Shown piece after piece: positions 61,508-64,000 of a stretch of DNA of 64,000 nt (the first letter of the stretch is position 1; each line of letters starts with the position of its first letter). Where the stretch lies: NCBI RefSeq assembly GCF_002968015.1, contig NZ_PUIP01000003.1, positions 248,001-312,000 on the forward strand, read 5' to 3'. Below the pieces are notes generated by a model. The model ran no database searches, was not told the origin of the DNA, and worked only from the letters and a program-made list of their open reading frames with translations. The position numbers were made by a program, and so were the translations under genes. This DNA is from Massilia phosphatilytica (lineage in GTDB: Bacteria > Pseudomonadota > Gammaproteobacteria > Burkholderiales > Burkholderiaceae_D).

Positions 61508-61713
61508 GACGCCACCTTGAGCGCCTGCGGCACGACGCCCGCCGCGCGCAGCTCGCGCGCCATGATCTCGTTGAAGCTCTGCGTGGGATGCAGTTCGCAC
61601 AGCATGCCGATGCGGACCCAGAACGCGGCCTGCGCATTGATCGAGCGGCACGATACCGTGCTCGCCTTGCGGATCTGGTCGTGCAGTTCGTCTTCGATAT
61701 TCACGATACCCAT
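61504..61713 (-). CDS. ParD-like antitoxin-family protein
   Basis: This small protein of 69 residues resembles the ParD-like family found with toxin-antitoxin systems. It has an acidic N-terminal ribbon-helix-helix-like part (IVNIEDELHDQIRKASTVSCRS), the INAQAAFWVRIGMLCELHPTQSFNEIMA block and a variable tail. The start at 61713 has GGAG (61720-61723) six bases upstream; in-frame ATGs at 61716 and 61725 are too close to that site or lie on it. It overlaps the methionine aminopeptidase gene by ATGA. A perfect dyad covers its leader and ribosome binding site, and could be its own operator. Confidence 0.8.
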   Translation of the reverse strand: MGIVNIEDELHDQIRKASTVSCRSINAQAAFWVRIGMLCELHPTQSFNEIMARELRAAGVVPQALKVAS

Positions 61714-61714
61714 C

Positions 61715-61749
61715 ATATACTCCATATACAATCCATATATGGAGTATAT
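61715..61749. promoter_or_regulatory. Perfect 14-bp-arm dyad over the ParD-like leader
   Basis: ATATACTCCATATA (61715-61728) and TATATGGAGTATAT (61736-61749) are exact inverted copies with a 7-bp spacer. The GGAG ribosome binding site of the ParD-like gene is inside the first arm. As DNA it is a strong operator candidate for a ribbon-helix-helix protein; as RNA it would form a hairpin hiding the start site. It is the most AT-rich stretch for kilobases. Confidence 0.75.
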
Positions 61750-61856
61750 ACAGGCATTGCCTCCCAGGCAAGCTTCTGTTGACATATCGTATAGAAACTG
61801 TGTCACAATCGTCGCCGGCCGTGCACCGGCATGGCTCACGCGGGAAAGGACAAATC

Positions 61857-63647
61857 ATGTCGATTCGCTCCGTCGCGCTGGCTGCCGCCGGCCTCCTCTT
61901 CGCTCTGCACGCCGGCGCGGAGCCGGCCGGGTCCGTCGCCGCTTCCCCTTCCGATGGGATCCAGAGCATCACCGTCACGTCCCAGCGGAACCCGTCGACA
62001 TGGTTCCGCGCGGAGAGCCAGCACGTGATCCTGTATTCCGACACCAGCCAGGACGAAGCGCAGCGCCTGCTGGACAACCTGGAGCGGCTGGACGACCTGC
62101 TGCGCATCTACACGAAGGGCTATGCCAAAACCGGCGGGCCGGAAAGCAGGATCACGCTCTACTACACGGCGCGCTTCGACGATCTCGCCCGCCTGGGCGC
62201 CGAGCTGGGTTCGCCGACGCGGGAAACCGTCGGCGTCTACAGCAGCTGCAACGACGGTGTGGCCGGATTCGGTGCGCAGCTGGAGACCATCGACACGCTC
62301 GACAACGACAAACTGGCCAGGTATCCGTTGAACGTCAGCCTGTCCTTCCTGTTCGAGGCGTATGCGCGGCATTTCCTGTACCGCCACACCGACCTGCGCG
62401 CCCCGACCTGGTTCATCGACGGTTTCGCGCACTATTTTTCGAGCGTGCGCTTCACGGACAGCCGCATGGCGGTCGGTCGCTGGCCGACCATCCTGGGCCG
62501 CTACTTCAGCCTGCTGGACGGGGAAATGGGCAACTACGCCCTGTACTACCGCGATGTGCTGGAGCAGAACGAGAACGCCGGCCTGGGCGGCGAAGGCGTC
62601 ATGCGCCAGCAGGTCGAGTACGCGGCGCGCTCCTGGCTTCTCGTCCACTATGCCCTCTCGTCGGAAGACAACCGGCGCCGCCTGGGCGCCTACCTGAAGG
62701 CATTCTATGACGGCGTGCCGTCCGTGCAGGCGTTCGAGCGGAGCTTCGGCATCCCCGTGGACGACCTGTCGGCGGCGATGTGGCGCTATCGCCTGAAAGG
62801 CTTGCAGGTGCTGCACGTCGATCGGCCGGGGCTGCCGCGCGCCGTCGTCAATGTCGACGTCCTGCCCGAAGCGTCATCCGACTACGTGCTGGCCGAGGCC
62901 GCGCTGAAATCGTGCTCGTCGACGGCCACCCAGCAGGCGACGATCGAACGGGTGCTCGGCGCCGCGCCGCCACCGGGTCCGTCCGTGAGCGTACTGGTGC
63001 AGCGCACGGTGGCCCGCGCGCTGATCTACGCCGGCCGACCAGCCGACGCGCTGCCCTACCTCGACGCGGCGCTGCGCAAGGACGACGCCGACGCGGACCT
63101 GCATCTCCTGGCGGGCCTGGCCCACCTGCGCCTGGCCGGAGGCGCCGCCGCCGACAGGACATCGCGGCTGGCCGAGGCACGACGGCGTTTCGCGCGCGCG
63201 GTCGAACTCGCCCCCGCCCTGCCGGCCGCCGCACTCGGCAAGCTGTCCGTCGACATCATCGCGGGCGGCGAGCCCGGCCAGGACGCCATCGACGACGTCC
63301 TGACGGCCTGGCGCGGCAGCCGCGACGTGGGCGGCCTTGCCCGCACCGCGGCGCTCGTCTACGCCTGGCGCGGCGACGGCATCCGCGCCGCAAACCTGCT
63401 GCGCTCGATGGCCAGCAACGGGCGCGACCCGTACACCGCGGCCTGGGCTGCCGACTGGCGCCGGCGGCTCGACGCCGGCCTGACCCGCGATGCGATCCGT
63501 GCCGGCCTGGCCGCGTTCCCCTGGTCCGGTCCGGCGTTCCGCGAATGGACCATCGATGCGACGCTGAACATCGACAAGATCGAACTGAGCGCCGGCCTGT
63601 CGAAGGTGGGGAAGTTGTTCTTCGCGCCGCCGCAGCCGTTTCAGTGA
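61857..63647 (+). CDS. Unknown exported protein with degenerate peptidase-MA-like and TPR parts
   Basis: A 596-residue exported protein: signal peptide about 1-22, then a domain with WFIDGFAHYFSSVRF near 200, which resembles the Glu-x-x-Ala-x-Tyr-Phe helix of gluzincin-like peptidase MA proteins. Its HExxH helix is missing; in its place stands FEAYARHFLYRH, so catalysis is doubtful. Residues about 380-560 hold TPR-like repeats (VARALIYAGRPADALPYLDAALRKD). A TTGACA at 61779-61784 may belong to its promoter. RBS GGAAAGGAC precedes the start. No function is claimed. Confidence 0.6.
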   Translation: MSIRSVALAAAGLLFALHAGAEPAGSVAASPSDGIQSITVTSQRNPSTWFRAESQHVILYSDTSQDEAQRLLDNLERLDDLLRIYTKGYAKTGGPESRITLYYTARFDDLARLGAELGSPTRETVGVYSSCNDGVAGFGAQLETIDTLDNDKLARYPLNVSLSFLFEAYARHFLYRHTDLRAPTWFIDGFAHYFSSVRFTDSRMAVGRWPTILGRYFSLLDGEMGNYALYYRDVLEQNENAGLGGEGVMRQQVEYAARSWLLVHYALSSEDNRRRLGAYLKAFYDGVPSVQAFERSFGIPVDDLSAAMWRYRLKGLQVLHVDRPGLPRAVVNVDVLPEASSDYVLAEAALKSCSSTATQQATIERVLGAAPPPGPSVSVLVQRTVARALIYAGRPADALPYLDAALRKDDADADLHLLAGLAHLRLAGGAAADRTSRLAEARRRFARAVELAPALPAAALGKLSVDIIAGGEPGQDAIDDVLTAWRGSRDVGGLARTAALVYAWRGDGIRAANLLRSMASNGRDPYTAAWAADWRRRLDAGLTRDAIRAGLAAFPWSGPAFREWTIDATLNIDKIELSAGLSKVGKLFFAPPQPFQ

Positions 63648-63653
63648 TGCCCG

Positions 63654-64000
63654 TCAGGCCGCCGGGCCCCGGGGCGGCCACGCCAGGTTTTCCAGTTCGT
63701 CCGAGATGACCTGCTGGCCGTGCTCCACCATGAATTCGTGGAACGACGCGGCCACCGTCGGGATCGCGCGCGCCGCCTTGTGCATCACATGCCATTCGCC
63801 CTGCACGACGACGCCCGGCACCGGCAGCACGCTGAGCAGCCGGTTGCGCACTTCCAGCGTGCAGGCGTGGACGGACAAGAAGGCGACGCCGAGGCCCGCC
63901 GCCGTCATCTGCTTGATCGCCTCGTTGCTCGACAACTCGGATCCGATCGCGAGCGCCACCCCCTCTTCCTCGAAGCGCCGCTCGATCGCCGCGCGCGTGC
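63654..64000 (-). CDS. LysR-family regulator, 3' part only
   Basis: The visible 115 codons at the window edge continue past base 64000. They match the C-terminal effector domain of LysR regulators: GSELSSNEAIKQMTAAGLGVAFLSVHA with the typical LysR loop, and LLSVLPVPGVVVQGEWHVMHKAARAIPTVAASFHEFM. The frame is still open at the edge, so the start and the DNA-binding domain are outside. CbbR-like sequences share this pattern, but the target is not known. Convergent with the exported protein gene. Confidence 0.75.
   Translation of the reverse strand, partial: TRAAIERRFEEEGVALAIGSELSSNEAIKQMTAAGLGVAFLSVHACTLEVRNRLLSVLPVPGVVVQGEWHVMHKAARAIPTVAASFHEFMVEHGQQVISDELENLAWPPRGPAA

Noticed and set aside
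61504..61839. A longer ParD-like protein starting near 61839
   Set aside because: The extension would be translated through the perfect dyad and lacks a ribosome binding site; the 69-residue form matches the usual size.

Overview
The window looks like chromosome of a GC-rich soil or plant-associated betaproteobacterium, most likely Oxalobacteraceae of the Massilia/Telluria type. This is inferred from gene content: pectin-degrading TonB-receptor locus, PuuD-type urate hydroxylase, a PEP-CTERM protein behind a sigma-54 promoter, ParD-like/Map pair, AraC/LysR/TetR regulators and NarL-type two-component pairs. No rRNA, tRNA, CRISPR, prophage or insertion sequence was seen, and there is no gene-free stretch above 300 bp.

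Layout. 1-8140: a tight pectin operon (TonB receptor, CE12-type acetylesterase, polygalacturonase-pectin methylesterase fusion, Tat-exported GH28) behind a FadR/PdhR-type operator half-consensus. 8223-15008: ZntB-like metal transporter, galT-galK-aldo/keto reductase operon, an SDR and a GH1-like glycosidase. 15087-22208: BASS-family symporter, a stand-alone M17 N-terminal domain protein, a PP2C-Ser/Thr kinase fusion in an operon with a formate/nitrite channel, an NTF2-like protein with its divergent TetR regulator, and a flavin monooxygenase. 22338-31545: urate catabolism: Tsx-like porin, NCS2 urate permease, PuuD, HIU hydrolase, GntR regulator, PuuE allantoinase, a UraD-allantoate amidohydrolase fusion, and an unorthodox M20 hydrolase. 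31556-40724: a P450 coupled to a His-rich membrane protein, a giant beta-propeller histidine kinase, GFA protein, TetR/MFS pair, AraC regulator, MipA porin-like protein. 40749-47770: two NarL-type two-component pairs, an unknown exported protein and a second TonB receptor. 47760-55037: PEP-mutase-like protein and the glyoxylate-to-pyruvate operon gcl-hyi-glxR-glycerate kinase-pyk, with a divergent LysR regulator. 56204-64000: PEP-CTERM protein, GGDEF protein, chemotaxis receptor, ParD-like/methionine aminopeptidase pair, unknown exported protein, and the 3' part of a LysR gene.

How it fits together. Urate taken up through the Tsx-like porin and NCS2 permease can be oxidised (PuuD), ring-opened (UraH, UraD domain, PuuE) and stripped of nitrogen (AllC-like domain, perhaps the M20 enzyme) to glyoxylate; the Gcl operon 20 kb away condenses glyoxylate to tartronate semialdehyde and carries it through glycerate and PEP to pyruvate. 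The pectin operon and the galactose genes similarly link release of galacturonan and galactan side-chain sugars to central metabolism.

The most unusual items are the UraD-AllC fusion, the methionine aminopeptidase sitting in the toxin position behind a ParD-like antitoxin with a perfect 14-bp-arm dyad over its ribosome binding site, the kinase/phosphatase-FNT operon, a two-hairpin terminator element repeated nearly verbatim at two loci, and two convergent gene pairs whose stop codons share a single CTAG.
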